From Balaenoptera acutorostrata (lineage: Eukaryota; Chordata; Mammalia; Artiodactyla; Balaenopteridae): 64,000 nucleotides of DNA. The stretch spans positions 129,188,335 through 129,252,334 of the forward strand of contig NC_080066.1 of assembly GCF_949987535.1 (NCBI RefSeq). The letters are read 5' to 3'. Below are positions 46,744-59,934 of the stretch, piece by piece (the first letter of the stretch is position 1; every line of letters begins with the position of its first letter). Below the pieces are notes generated by a model that was not told where the DNA came from, ran no database searches, and saw nothing but the letters and a program-made list of their open reading frames with translations. A program made the translations under genes and the position numbers.

Positions 46744-48722
46744 TTTGCTTATCTTAGTGTGTTTGGGGTCTCCTTTTTGCAGGCTTCAGGTTCGTAGTTC
46801 CCATTATTTTTGATGTCTGTCCCCAGTGGCTAAGGTTGGTTCAGTGGGTTGTGTAGGCTTCCTGGTGGAGAGGACTAGTGCCTGTGTTCTGGTGGATGAG
46901 GCTGGATCTTGTCTTTCTGGTGGGCCAGTCCACGTCTGGTGGTGTGTTTTGGGGTGTCTGTGGCCTTATTATGATTTTAGGCAGCCTCTCTGCTAGTGGA
47001 TGGGGCTGTGTTCCTGTCTTGCTAGTTGTTTGTCATAGGGTGTCCAGCACTGTAGCTTGCTGGTCATTGAGTGACGCTGGGTCTTGGTGTTGAGATGGAG
47101 ATCTCTGGGAGATTTTTGCCATTTGGTATTTCGTGGAGCTGGGAGGTCTCTTGTGGACCAGTGTCCTGAAGTTGGCTCTCTCACCTCAGAGGCACAGCCC
47201 TGATGCCTGGCTGAAGCACCAAGAGCCTTTCATCCACACAGCTCAGAATAAAAGGGAGAAAAAATAGAAAGAAAGAAAGAAAGAGGATAAAATAAAATAA
47301 AATAAAATAAAGTAGATAAAATAAAATAAATGTATTAAAATAAAAAATAATTAAGAAGAAAAATTTTAAAGTAAAAAAAAAAAACGGACGGACAGAACCC
47401 TAGGACAAATGGTGAAAGCAAAGCTATACAGCCAAAATCTCACACAGAAGCATACACATATACACTCACAAAAAGAGGAAAAGGGGAAAAAATAATATAT
47501 CTTGCTCCCAAAGTCTACCTCCTCAATTTGGGATGATATGTTGTCTATTCAGGTATTCCACAGATGCAGGGTATATCAAGTTGATTGTGGAGCTTTAATC
47601 TGCTGCTTCTTAGGCTGCTGGGAGAAATTTCCCTTTCTCTTCTTTGTTCGCACAGCTCCCGGGGTTCAGCTTTGGATTTGGCCCCACCTCTGTGTGTAGG
47701 TCGCTGGAAGGTGTCTGTTCTTCGCTCACACAGGACGGGGTTAAAGGAGCAGTTGATTCGGGGGCTCTGGTTCACTCAGGCCGGGGGGAGGGAGGGGTAC
47801 GGAATGCGGGGCGAGCCTGCATTGGCAGACGCCGGCATGACGTTGCAGCAGCCTGAGGCGCACCGTGCGTTCTCCCGGGGAAGTTGTCCCTGGATCACGG
47901 GACCCTGGCAGTGGCGGGCTGCACAGGCTCCCGGGAGGGGCGGTGTGGAGAGTGACCTGTGCTCGCACACAGGCTTCTTGGTGGCGGCAGCAGCAGCCTT
48001 AGCGTCTCATGCCCGTCTCTGGGGTCCGTGCTGATAGCCACGGCTCGCGCCCGTCCCTGGAGCTCCTTTAAGCCGTGCTCTGAATGCCCTCTCCTCATGC
48101 ACCAGGAAACAAAGAGGGAAGAAAAAGTCTCTTGCCTCTTCGGCAGCTCCAGACCTTTTCCCGGACTCCCTCCTGGCTAGCTGTGGTGCGCTAACCCCTT
48201 CAGGCTGTGTTCACGCCGCCAACCCCAGTCCTCTCCCTGGGGTCTGACCTCCGAAGCCCGAGCCTCAGCTCCCAGCCCCCGCCCGCCCCGGTGGCTGAGC
48301 AGACAAGCCTCTCAGGCTGGTGAGTGCTGCTCGGCGCCGATCCTCTGTGCGGGAATCTCTCCAATTTGCCCTCCGCACTCCTGTGGCTGCACTCTCCTCC
48401 GTGGCTCCAAAGCTTCCCCCCTCTGCCACCCGCAGTCTCTGCCCGCGAAGGGCCTTCCTAGTGCATGGAAACCTTTCCTCATTCCTAGCTCCCTCTCACT
48501 GGTGCAGGTCCCGTCCCTATTCTTTTGTCTCTGTTTTTTCTTTTTTCTTTTGCCCTACCCAGATACATGGGGAGTTTCTTGCCTTTTGGGAGGTCTGAGG
48601 TCTTCTGCCAGCGTTCAGTGGGTGTTCTGTAGGAGCAGTTCCACATGTAGATGTATTTCTGGTGTATCTGTGGGGAGGAAGGTGATCTCCGTGTCTTACT
48701 CTTCCGCCATCTTCTCCTCTCC
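46744..48722 (-). promoter_or_regulatory. CpG-rich 5'UTR of the second L1
   Basis: The leader is 1,979 bp. A middle section (about 47,640-48,480) is G+C-rich and CpG-dense, the rest of the window being AT-rich; a pentanucleotide (AAAAT)n-like stretch lies at 47,281-47,330. The 5' end carries the reverse complement of ccgccatctt at 48,704-48,713, the same YY1-type word as in the other L1. The antisense and sense frames of 64-149 codons here reflect low AT content, not genes. Confidence 0.85.
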
Positions 48723-48738
48723 CAGAGTACTTTATTTA
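48723..48738. repeat. Right target-site duplication of the second L1
   Basis: Exact copy of 39,214-39,229. The top-strand nick implied is TATTT/AACT, compatible with L1 endonuclease. Confidence 0.92.
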
Positions 48739-51700
48739 ACTATGCTGAGGCAGATTTTCAAGCACTAACTCGAACTTGGAATGGCTGATAAACTTTCTAT
48801 ATCAGTCAGTATGGTTTGGCTGCATGTAAGAAAATACCCAAATCAAAGTAACTGTTAAAAAAATAAGGATATAATGAAAAATCTAGAATGTGAGAGTTTT
48901 GATGTTTATCCTGAAGATAAGTATGTAACTCCACTCTTTTTAGTCTTTCAATTCACCTCCACCTTCAGCCCTGATGGTTGCTCAAATCAGAAGTGATATG
49001 GTTCCACATCTTTAGAAAGTAACCATTCATTATGAAAGAAGGAATACAGGGGTCTAACACCTATATTAGGAGTCTAACACTGTTCAAACTGTCCTCGTCT
49101 TGTGACCTCTGTACTCTGCCTTCAGAAGTAGGCATTAGAACCTTTCTTGATACAAATTTCCAGAATAAGCCTGGTTTTTGCTGCATTTCCACCCCACCCC
49201 AATTCCCCAGAGCTGTTTTAATTTATCTTTCTGTGGTATGCTAAGCTATTGTAAATTTTCCATCCTCTTTGTAATTTCCAGAATGCTATTATTTCTCCTT
49301 TTGCAGATCTCTTATTGGTCTAAGCCCTTTCTTTATTTTGTATTAACTTTTTTTTTTTTTTTTTGGTATGGGGTTTTGAGAAGGAGGAGGGAAAAAAATG
49401 TATGGGATCAGTATGTTAGATTTAACTGCAGGTAAAAGTTATTTTGTATTATATTGTCCAAAATGACACAGAAATTTATAGATATAATGCCTGTAACATT
49501 AAAAAGAACAGCAAATAAATGCTAATATTATTCTAACTTGCTTAGACTATACTGCTATCAACTTTGACAGTAGTGCTTCTGACATCTGTTGAAAACAAGC
49601 AGTGATTTATGTTAGGCTACTGAGGTAAAATAAGTTATTGTTCATTAACTGGCAAAACTATAGGATAAGACAGGCTGACAAAACAATTTTGTCCTGATAA
49701 ATTGTTGTGTACTTATTTACAAGGCTGGGATAAATAATCCTATTTCTTCAAGGTGCAAACAACAGATAGCAGGAGACCATTAGATGTTAAGCCAGCAAAG
49801 GACCAAGGCAGCAGTACAGCAACCACAGGGCTGAGAATCGTTAACTTATGTGTTCTAGTGTGGGGCTCATTTCTAAGAAGAGGCAAAAGTCTATTTCCAA
49901 TAATTTTCAATGATAAAATAGTCATTGTTGAAAATAACAGGTCTAGTTGTCTTTGTGCTATTATTTAAGGGAAAAAAGCCCTACATTCAATAAATTAACA
50001 TATTTTTCTCTGAATTATAACATGAAGCAAGAGTGGCAATCATTTTGAGAAGATATTTGTTCAGTCATCACTATTTTTTATTGGTTGACCCTAATCTTAA
50101 AATGGATTACTTTAGATGGTAAGTTTGTCATTAGTTGTAAAGCTCAATTTTTTTTAGAATTTTTAGTTAAGTAACTCTTTCTGCCATATTCAGAAAGGAG
50201 TACTTGTATGTGATAAAACATTAAAATATTTAAATACAAGAATACTGTAATTGTAGTTGAGTGTGCTTAGTGATCCCCATGTATGTTAATAAACTGTCTG
50301 TGACAGAGCAATATGGGAACTTGAACTATACCATTAATTAGAAAATGAATATAGAATCTATTGCAGATTCAATTAAAAGGAAACTTTACTCAAAATTGGA
50401 TGTAAAAAGTGTCCTTAATTTAATTTCATTCTGTAAAATAGTTCAATCATTCTGAACATGTTATTGATGAACACATTTTAGTTAAAAATACAATTTCCAT
50501 TTTATTTCTCAATCCTTTGATGCAAAAAAGAAACATCTGGGTGAATATGGAACACAGAGCATTGGATGTTCTACCCACTGAGTTTCATATTGAGATATAT
50601 GGGCTGTGTCTTGGTTCTGTTGGAGGGCTGAACTCTATTCTAGTGTTCTCCTCTATGATTAATTCTTCACACTATGTTCTACATAGCCTACTTTTTCTCC
50701 ACAATTTCCAAGTGTCCCCTGATAGGTCCCATTCTAGTTGTGTAGCCATTCTTTGTTCTTTTAGCAGTTGGTGTCTGCTTCTGTCCTAAACACAGTAAAT
50801 TCAAGTTGTTTCAAAGTACAACCAATAACATGCCCTAAAATAATGATTGAAGATGTCCAACAGTGACTGCTTAATTTAGATACTTTTCATATAAAGTGAA
50901 CTTGCTTCTTTTATAAGGCAATATTATGTAATGCCTTGATGCTTTCAAAATCCCAACTGTAGAGTAATGCTAAAAGAGACAATACAATATTAGAAGCAAG
51001 CTGTTATTATGTAATTTAGATAATTTTGATAGACTAGAAGTACTTACCTACTTCTGACTCTATTAATAATCCAATTTGTGACCCTAGAAAGTTACTTCAT
51101 GAATCCAGATCTTGAATTATCCCCTATAAAATCACCAAAAAAAAAATTTTTTAAAAGGGAATCATATGAAATTTTGTTAGTTTTTGCCTGATAAAATCAC
51201 AGAGGAAAAAAAAAAAGTTGAGCTTTTATCAGGTTTATCAGATATCTAATCAGATTTTATTTACTTTGCCAGTTCTAGATAAATGTTATTTTAAATTATG
51301 AATTTATATTAATCCTACAGAACATGCATGATTTGTTGTTAAAAAACATGAATACACAAGGAAAATAAGAAGGAAATTCTAGAGACACATAAAAGAGTGT
51401 ACTCTCACAATCTAACAAATCCTTAGCTAAAATGGCTCAGACTCCTCACATTCATAAAATGTGAATGATTTGCTCTCTCATTCATTTCAAAACTTTTTCC
51501 TTTGAATAGACAACTAATTTTATTCTTCAATGTATATTCACCATTAAATCCTTCCTTCAGTTTAAATATGTATATGAATATAACAAGGAGGTTTAGTGCT
51601 GAAAAATCATTTTGGGTGAGAGCAAGGTGAAATCTGTTCATTACTAATGATTTATCCAAATTGTTTATGTTTAATCTTCCAAGAATAGATCAACTTTTCA

Positions 51701-52198
51701 GCATGGCATAAATCTGCAGGAAGAATTATGGTACTTTACTTTGCTTACTGATTTTTAAAGGGAAAATAATCCTTATAAATCAAGTGGTTAGGTTATAAAA
51801 ATTTTGATAGAGCAAAGTGTGCTTTTAAATTCTGATTTGCTACACAAATTTAAAACACACCTCTCTCTCAAGCTCTGATTATTACATTTCACATGCTCCT
51901 TTTCCAAAATATATTCCCCAGTCCTGTTGGTAGTGAGGTTGAAGAGACCCAGATATGCTCTATTAACTTAATGATTATGTATTGACCTGCTATTATATTC
52001 AAAGTATTGGAATTGACGAAGGAACGGAGGTAGAGAGGAAACCAAATTTAGTACGACTTTATCCTTGGCTTCTATTTTCATATGGTGGAAGAAATAGGAT
52101 TTCTTAAATTTACGATTTTATTAAATTTGGTATAAAAAGAAACATCTATAAGTGCTTTTTATGCATAAAAATACTCCTTTGATAGTAAAAATAAAACT
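48739..52198. other. Unassigned sequence, no gene seen
   Basis: About 3.5 kb without recognisable coding gene or young repeat. Small frames of 61-90 codons overlap and lack family features. A T18 run is at about 49,349-49,365. Confidence 0.45.
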
Positions 52199-54283
52199 CA
52201 ATTATGCACTTATGAGTTTATGCACATGCAGATAATATTTCTGGAAAAATACACCTTAAACTGTTCACAATGTTTGCCAGTAAGCTGAAGAAAGAGCTAC
52301 TTTTTATTAGGTTTCCACTTTGTTCTATTTGACTGTATTTTGTTTTGGAATGTATTACTTTCTTTTTTTTTTTTTTAATAAATTTATTTATTTATTTACT
52401 TTTGACTGCGTTGGGTCTTTGTTGCTACACGCGGGCTTCCTCTAGTTGCGGTGAGCGGGGGCTACTCTTTGTTGCAGTGCGTGGGCTTCTCACTGTGGTG
52501 GCTTCTCTTGCTGAGGAGCACGGGCTCTAGGCACACGGGCTTCAGCAGTTGTGGCACGTGGGCTCAGTAGTTGTGGCTCACAGGCTCTAGAGTGCAGGCT
52601 CAGTAGTTGTGGCGCACAGGCTTAGTTGCTCCGCGGCATGTGGGATCTTCCCGGACCAGGGATGGAACCTGTGTTCCCTGCATTGGCAGGCGGATTCTTA
52701 ACCACTGTGCCACCAGGGAAGTTCCTGTATTACTTTCTAAATCCACTTTATTTGGGTATAATTTACTTACAGTAAAACACAATCAAGCAAAATGTGTGGA
52801 TAGAGCTGAATTTTGACAAATAACATGCAACCTTGTAAACACAACCTCATTCCTCATTCGAGCAACTGCTGATCTTACTTCCATCACTATAGACTTTTTT
52901 GAGTATTTTAGAACTTCAGGTATATAGAATAATAGTATATTTATTTTATCGTTATTGCCGTCATTCAGTCTGCATAATAGTTTCTGAGATTCATCCATTT
53001 GGTTATATGTATCAGTAGTGTATTCTTTTTTAATGTTAAGTTGTATTCCATTGAATAAGTCTACCACAATTGGTTCATTCATTTACCTGTTGATGAATAG
53101 TGTGGCTCTTATGAACAAATTTATATGAACACATACAAGTTATTGTGCAGTCATATGTTTTTATTTCTCTTGGTAAAATAACTGGAAGTATGATTGTATG
53201 GTAAGTGTATTTTAATGTTATAAGGCGTTGGAAAACTAGTTTTCAGAATGACCATACTATTTTGCATTCCTATCAGAAATGTATGAGATTTCCATTTGCT
53301 CCATGTCTTCACCAATCCTTGGTATTGTCACTCTTTTAAATGTTAGCTTTTCAAGTGGGTGTGTAGTAATATATATTATGTTGTTTTATTTTGCATTTTC
53401 CTGATGACTAACCGTCTTGAACATTTTTTTTTGACCCAGTTTTGACTTCTAATTATTGTGTTATGAGAGGTTTTTATATGTTTTGATAATAAGCCCTTCA
53501 CATTGTTAGGTAGTGTAGTTATATTCTGCATTATTTGGCTTGCTTTTTCATTTTTCAGTGTTGCTTTTTGAAGAGGATTTTTTAATGAAGTCCAATTTAT
53601 TGCTTTTTTTCTTCTTTACAGTGTTTGCTTCCTTTTTTTTTTGGTCCTAAGAAAACTTTGCTTACACCCACTTCACGGTGACCATGATTTCATTGTAAAA
53701 CTATGTTTTCCTCTAGAATTTCATAGTTTTGGGGTTTTTATTTAGGTCTGTGATCCATTCTAGGTTATTTTACATATTTTATTTGGTAGTGACTGAAGTT
53801 CATTCCTTTTTCCATAGACATACCCAGTTGTTCTCACAAAATATATGGAAAACACAGTCTTCCCAAATTATCATGGCACCTTTGTTAAATTAATTGATCA
53901 CTTACATGTCTGTCTTTTCTTAGATTCTATTGTTATATTGATTTTTAAGTCTAGGCTTATGCTGATAAGAGATGCTGTTTAATTCTGTATCATTACAGTA
54001 TGTCTTCAAATAAAATAGTATAAGCTCTCCAACTTAAGTTGGACTTCTACTACAAACCATACATAAAAATTGCTTCAAAATGGATCATAGATTTTGATTT
54101 ACAAGCTAAAACTATAAAGCTCTTAGAAGAAAACATAAATAAATCTTTATGAGCTTAAGTAAGGCAAATGAATTTTTTTAAGATATGATGCCAAAAACAA
54201 AAGAGATTTTTTAAAAGATTTTAAAAAGCTAAGTTGAACTTCATCAAAATTGAATACTTTTGTGCTTCAAGAGACGCTGCAAC
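52199..54283. repeat. Right arm of the large inverted repeat (donor)
   Basis: Reverse complement of 39,853-41,928. Here the left edge is unique sequence and the right edge continues into the same old L1 (54,284 onward), so this is the original location and the left arm is the copy. Confidence 0.95.
52362..52727 (-). mobile_element. CHR-type SINE in the right arm
   Basis: Reverse complement of the SINE at 41,401-41,764. Direct repeats tgtattactttct (52,350-52,362 approximately and 52,725-52,737) flank it, so this is its original insertion site. Confidence 0.92.
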
Positions 54284-54400
54284 AATAAAATGAAACCTAC
54301 AGATTAGAAGAAAATAGTTGCAAATAATATTTGTTAAAGAACTTGTATTTAGAATATAAAAAGAACTATTATACTACAACAAAAAATAAATAAATAAGAA
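52740..54400. mobile_element. Old L1 with 5' inversion, minus then plus
   Basis: 52,740 to about 54,034 reads as an old L1 3' part on the minus strand; from about 54,036 the L1 wording continues on the plus strand. The change of strand is the pattern of a twin-primed, 5'-inverted L1. The join is a 16-bp palindrome tccaacttaagttgga (54,028-54,043). The 99-codon minus frame (52,783-53,082) is L1-derived. Confidence 0.6.
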
Positions 54401-55600
54401 ATAGAGCCACACAAATATTGTCAACTAATAGTTGACAAAAGAGCAAAGGCAATCCAATGGAAAAAATGGTCCTAAAAAACTGGACACTTATATAACCAAA
54501 AAATGTCTAGAACTGACATTATACTATTCATAAAAATGAATTCAATGAATTATAGAACCAAATGTAAACTATAAAATTATAAAACTTCTAGAAGATAATA
54601 TAGAACAAAATATAGGTAATTTGGAGTTTGACAATGAGTTTTTAGACATAACCCCCAAAGCATAATCCATGAAAAAAAGATATGTTGGACTTCATTAAAA
54701 TTAAAAATGTCTGCTCTTCAAAGGAACCTTTTACAACAATGAAAAGATAGGCCATAGACTGAAAAAAAAAATTTGCAAAATACAAATCTGATAAAGGACT
54801 TGTATCTAAAATATACAAAGAACTCTTAGAACTCAACAATAAGAAAATGACCAAGCCAGTTAAAAATAGGGCAGAAGATCTGAAAAGATACCTCACCAAA
54901 GAAGATATACAGATATATGGCAAATAAGCATATGAAAACATGCTCAATATTATATGTTATTAGGAAATTGCAAACTAAAACAACAATGAGGTATCATTAC
55001 ACACCCATTAGAATGGCTAAAATCAAAACTACTTATAATGCCAAATGCTGGCATGGGTATGGAGCAATAGGAACTCTCATTTATGCTGGTGGTAATACAA
55101 AATAGTACAACCGCTTTGGAGGACAGTTTGGCAGTTTATTACAAAGCTAAAAATAGTCTAACTGTGCAATCCATCAATCATTCTCCTAAGTATTTAACCA
55201 AATGAATTTAAAAATTAGGCCTATACAAAAATCTGCACATGAATGCTTATAGTAGCTGTACTTGTAATTGCCAAAACTTGGAAGCAACCAAGATGTCCTT
55301 CAGTAGATGAATGGATAAACAAATGTGGTGCATCCATACAATGGAGTATTATTCATCGATAAAAAGATATGAGCTATCAAGACACAAAAAGACATGGAGA
55401 AACCTTAAATACATATTGATAAGTGAAAGAAGCAAGTTAAAAACGCTACATACCATACAATGCCTACTATATACACAACTTAGGGGGCCATTATTTTGTC
55501 TATGACTTCCTAAATGACATGCATGTGGGAAGAGAGGCATTGGACCAGGAGAGTCTCTGAGAGAAAGACTTTGGTGTAGCAGGAGTACAGCAGTAAAACT
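54401..55600 (+). mobile_element. Old L1 ORF2 3'-part, plus strand
   Basis: 'caactaatagttgacaaaagagcaaaggcaatccaatgg' restarts an earlier part of ORF2, continuing through 'aaaactacaatgaggtatca'-like wording and 'tggataaacaaatgtggtgc' and 'acaatggagtattattca' to the 3' region. Frames are broken. It seems a separate, older insertion from the one at 52,740. Confidence 0.75.
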
Positions 55601-56952
55601 GGAAAGAGAGGAGGGCACAGTGAACAGTGTCCTACCTCAGATGGAGAAAATGCAGGTAGAAAGGAGAGATCCCTTCTCTGAGGCCTATTAATGGGCATTC
55701 AAGAAATTTGTCAGATAATCCTCAAAAGGAAGTGTCCAAGGCTAACCATGTTTTCACTGGAAACATACATTAGAGATGCAGGTGGAGTCCTCTAAATGTA
55801 ACCCTTGAACTAGAACCTCCTTAATAGAAAGAGTAAGCTTTTGAGGGGAAGTTTATGAAGGCACATGTGTTTTAAGTTGTCCATCCCACCCCCACTGAAA
55901 TACCTAGCATAATCTTACTTAACATCACTCCCTTGAGAGTTGCTTACAGAGACCTTTGAAAATGAAAAGTCAAAACTGGAAAATGCCTTAAAATGGACAT
56001 AAAATGGCAAATGAAAATTTCACCCTAAAGATTAGAGAGTTTACCTCAAATTTGCAGCCTGTATTTCTAAACCTAAACCTTACAGAATTATCAAATCTCT
56101 ATAATTAAAATAATATTGTAATTGTCAATTTTCTTCCCATTCAAAAGTGGATGTGAAAAGATGTTTTGTATACCTGTTTCTCATTTGTATAGATTTCAAA
56201 TTCCATACCAATACAAAGCTCTCATAGATAGAATTTCTAGTTTTAACTGAATCATATCCTGTTCTTCTAAAATCCTCAAACTCAATTCTGCAGCCAGTTA
56301 CAAGCAAAATGTCTTACCAGTGTAAAACTTTTAAGTGCTTACAACTCCAGGTTTAAGCCTCCAGGCCTCTAGTGTTATGTCTGTAATTCATGCCAAATGT
56401 CAAAATCATTGTAGTAAGAAACAGTGAGACATAGTGCCACTGTTATATGTCATATCTGTAGATTATCAAAAATATCTTCAATGTCAACGTTAAAGCTATA
56501 ATTATAGAGGCAGTTGGTGACATGTTATAGTCAATACTTTAACCTGAAGAGGGCACCATCATTAGTCTTTACTCACTGGCTAAGAAAATGGCTCCATTTC
56601 ATAGCTTAAAATCAAAATGGATTTGCAATCTTTTTGTAAGTTCTAAGCCTTTCTGTTCAAAGTCGTTGACTAAGGCTTATTTTCATGATGAGTTCAGCAT
56701 GAAATCAGAAGCAAGAGTAATTTCATACTCTCAATGACTTTTTAAAAAATACTTTAACAGGAATTATTGCTTTTTAAAGCACCGTATACTTTTATATTAA
56801 AATTTATTAATCTCAAACATTAGTACTTAAGCTGTTTTTTAGTTTTCTAATATAATAAGGTCTAATTGCTTAATTTAATTAAGCAAACATAGCATTTATT
56901 TGGCATGCTGTATTTTCTCCAAAGGAACTACTGATTTTCAATCTTGTTCTGG
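55601..56952. other. Unassigned AT-rich sequence
   Basis: No gene or clear repeat recognised. Confidence 0.45.
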
Positions 56953-57497
56953 ATAAAGAAGATGTGGCACATATATACAATGGAATATTACTGAGCCATA
57001 AAAAGAAACGAAATTGAGTTATTTGTAGTGAGGTGGATGGACCTAGAATCTGTCATACAGAGTGAAGTAAGTCAGAAAGAGAAAAACAAATGCAGTATGC
57101 TAACACATATATATGGAATCTAAGAAAAAAAAAAAAAGGTCATGAAGAACCTAGGGGTAAGACGGGAATAAAGACACAGACCTACTAGAGAATGGACTTG
57201 AGGATATGGGGAGGGGGAAGGGTAAGCTGTGACAAAGTGAGAGAGTGGCATGGGCATATATACACTACCAAACATAAAATAGATAGCTAGTGGGAAGCAG
57301 CCGCATAGCACAGGGAGATCAGCTCGGTGGTTTGTGACCACCTAGAGGGGTGGAATAGGGAGGGTGGGAGGGAGGGAGACACGAGGGAAGAGATATGGGA
57401 ACATATGTATATGTATAACTGATTCACTTTCTTATAAAGCAGAAACTAACACACCATTGTAAAGCAATTATACTCCAATAAAGATGTTAAAAAAAAA
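56953..57497 (+). mobile_element. 5'-truncated young L1 (lineage of the second L1), plus strand
   Basis: Starts inside ORF2 at 'ggataaagaagatgtggcac', passes the stop and 3'UTR and ends 'ctccaataaagatgttaaaaaa'. A rough duplication (gaactactga before; gaactagtga after) may be present but is imperfect. The minus-strand frame at 57,120 is a shadow. Confidence 0.92.
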
Positions 57498-58972
57498 AAA
57501 AAAGAACTAGTGAAAATTTGAAATGGCCCCTCTGGGGATTTGAAAAGGGAGGTCAATTAAGAATTTAAAAAAAGATTTAAAATTAGAGAATGGATTACAA
57601 AAGGTAGAACTCCTGTATTTACTGTAGCAGAGCCAATAAATAAGTCTATGGGATTTTTTCCCTTCACAGTGATGCTCAGTGGCACAATAACATGGTAAAA
57701 ACAAGGGTATATTTACAAGGGATATTTATGAAGTTGGATAAATAGCACTTGATGATCCATTAGAGTAAGCATCAGGGCTAAGATGACTCCAGGGTATCTG
57801 GCTTAGAAAATTAGTGAATAGTAATGCTCTTCCTTAGCATAGAAAGTTCAAGACAAGACGAAAATGTGGTAAGATGGAGAAGATAATGAATTCACCTTCA
57901 GTCCCTTAAGGTCAAGTTACTTGAGAGACATTCAGGTGGAAAGTCTATGAAATGCAGGCGTTCAAGATCAAAATAAAATTTATTCAGTTTTGACTTCTAA
58001 TTGTTGAGTAAACTGGGCCTTGGCAAAGAACCTTGGTTTCCTTAGGAATCAAATGCTTCATCCTAGACAAGGGAGAATAAAAGGAAATTGTTCTACAGTA
58101 GAGTTATGACACATCCTCAAGAGAATGGTGTTGACAGTTCTATAATCATACAGTCTGAAGCAGTTCCCAGAAGACTATTAAGTATACAGAGCCTGACAGA
58201 GAATCCTAATACTATGTTTCCTGACTAATGCCTGTAAAAACGTGATATATGGAACTATCTCCTTCAACTGTGCTCAACTATGGAGATTATTAACACTTAT
58301 TTTACATATTTTTATTTTTGTAATTGTAGCGATGAACACACATTGAGGTATGCCTTCCTATTGGCCAACTCAGTTATTCCTCATTTCTTTTTAACATTTG
58401 TCTTCCATATGAATAGGTTGCCACCTATATAATCATGTAGACAAAAGGTTTATAGCATTAACAGAAATTACACTAATATTTATTATAATACTGATAATGC
58501 AAATATATTCAAATTTATATATTTTAGGCTTTGGGATTCATAATTTTACTTAAAAGTATTAGAAAATAACACAACTATCTGTAATGCCACTCTTTCATAG
58601 AAAGATATAAAGTAAAAAGTGAAAATCTAGCTCTCCAGAAGTGACCACAACTAACAATTCTTGTAATTGTTTTAGTTCTCCCAAACATGCTCAATAGGGT
58701 GAAGGAAAATGATCTCAGGTAGAATAATGGAGGTATAAGAAATAAAAAGGAAATGCAAAAAGGGTAGATATGAAAGACTACCAACTGGTTAAAGCTACAA
58801 TGTTAACAAATCACTGTGGTGTTTATAATATATCTGGATGTAAAATATATAAAAATAGAGGAAAAGGAGCCAGAGGAGTTAAAAAGTGTTAAATATTGCT
58901 TCAAATTTTTTGCCTTGTACTGGACCTGGTCTAATATAAGGTATATGATAATAAGTTATGGCTGTCTTTTAA
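57498..58972. other. Unassigned AT-rich sequence
   Basis: No gene or clear repeat. The 65-codon minus frame (57,507-57,704) and 60-codon plus frame (58,816-58,998) lack family features. Confidence 0.45.
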
Positions 58973-59317
58973 AATATTTTTTAATTCATTTTTATTGAAT
59001 AATAGTTGATTTACAATATTATATTAGTCTTAGGTGTACACCATAGTGATTCAATATTTTTATAGATTATACTCTGTTTAACTTTATTACAAAACAATGA
59101 CTATATTTCCCTGGGCTATACAATATATCCTTGCTGCTTATCTATTTTTTACATAGTAGTTTGTATCTCTTAATCCCATAACTTTATATTGCCCCTCCTC
59201 CCTTCCCTCTCGTCATTGGTAACCTCTAGTTTGTTCTCTATGAGTTTTTTTCTGTTTTGTTGTATATATACATTTGTTTTATTTTTTAGATTCTACTTAT
59301 AACATATGGTATTTGTT

Positions 59318-59934
59318 TTTTTTTTAATAGATCTTCATTGGAGTATAATTGCTTCACAATACTGTGTTAGTTTCTGTTGTACACCAAAGTGAATCAGCCA
59401 TATGCATACATATGTCCCCATGTCCTCTCCATCTTGAGCCTCCCTCCCATTCTCCCTATCTCATCCTTCTAGGTCATCTCAAAGCATCGAGCTGATCTCT
59501 CTGTTCTATGCTGCTGCTTCCCACTAGCTAACTGTTTTACATTCAGTAGTGTATATATGTTGATTCTACTAACTTCGCCCCAGCTTCCCCATTCCACCCC
59601 ATGTCCTCAAGTCCATTCTCTATGTCTACATCTTTATTCCTGCCCTGCAACTAGGTTCATCAGTACCTTTTTTTTTTCTTAGATTCCATACATATGTGTG
59701 AGCATACGGTATTTGTTTTACTCTTTCTGACTTACTTCACTCTGTTTGACAGTCTCTATGTCCATCCACCTCACTACAAATAACTCAATTTTGTTACTAT
59801 TTATGGCTGAGTAATATTCCATTGTATATATGTGCCACATCTTCTTTATCCATTCATCTGTCAATGGACATTTAGGTTGGTTCCATGTCCTGGCTATTGT
59901 AAATAGTGCTGCAGTGGACATTGTGGTACATGTT
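59318..59934 (-). mobile_element. Younger 5'-truncated L1 nested in an older one
   Basis: The T-rich tail then 'aatagatcttcattggagtataattgcttcacaat' (3' end, lineage of the L1 at 39,230) to 'ctattgtaaatagtgctgcagtggacattgtggtacatg'. The older L1 wording stops before and continues after it without loss. A shared tttgt at the edges is the only visible duplication. Confidence 0.85.

Larger units (their letters stand above)
39230..48722 (-). mobile_element. Second full-length L1, minus strand, ORFs broken, interrupted by an inverted duplication
   Basis: Running right to left: 5' end at 48,722 (ggagaggagaagatggcggaagag), a CpG-rich 5'UTR of about 1.98 kb, an ORF1 remnant (46,743-45,851), an ORF2 remnant (45,792 to about 39,615) and a 3'UTR of about 385 bp whose AATAAA is reversed at 39,252-39,257. 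One 16-bp duplication brackets everything, so this was one insertion. It was later broken by a 2.1-kb foreign segment (39,853-41,928). The lineage differs from the L1 at 16,400 in both UTRs. It is older, with many stops and frameshifts. Confidence 0.93.

Noticed and set aside
47585..48034. 149-codon frame in GC-rich sequence, antisense to the second L1
   Set aside because: Low stop density is expected in GC-rich sequence; no family resemblance. Several frames overlap on both strands here.
52783..53082. 99-codon minus frame
   Set aside because: It reads through the 3' part of an old L1 in the duplicated arm, not a host gene.
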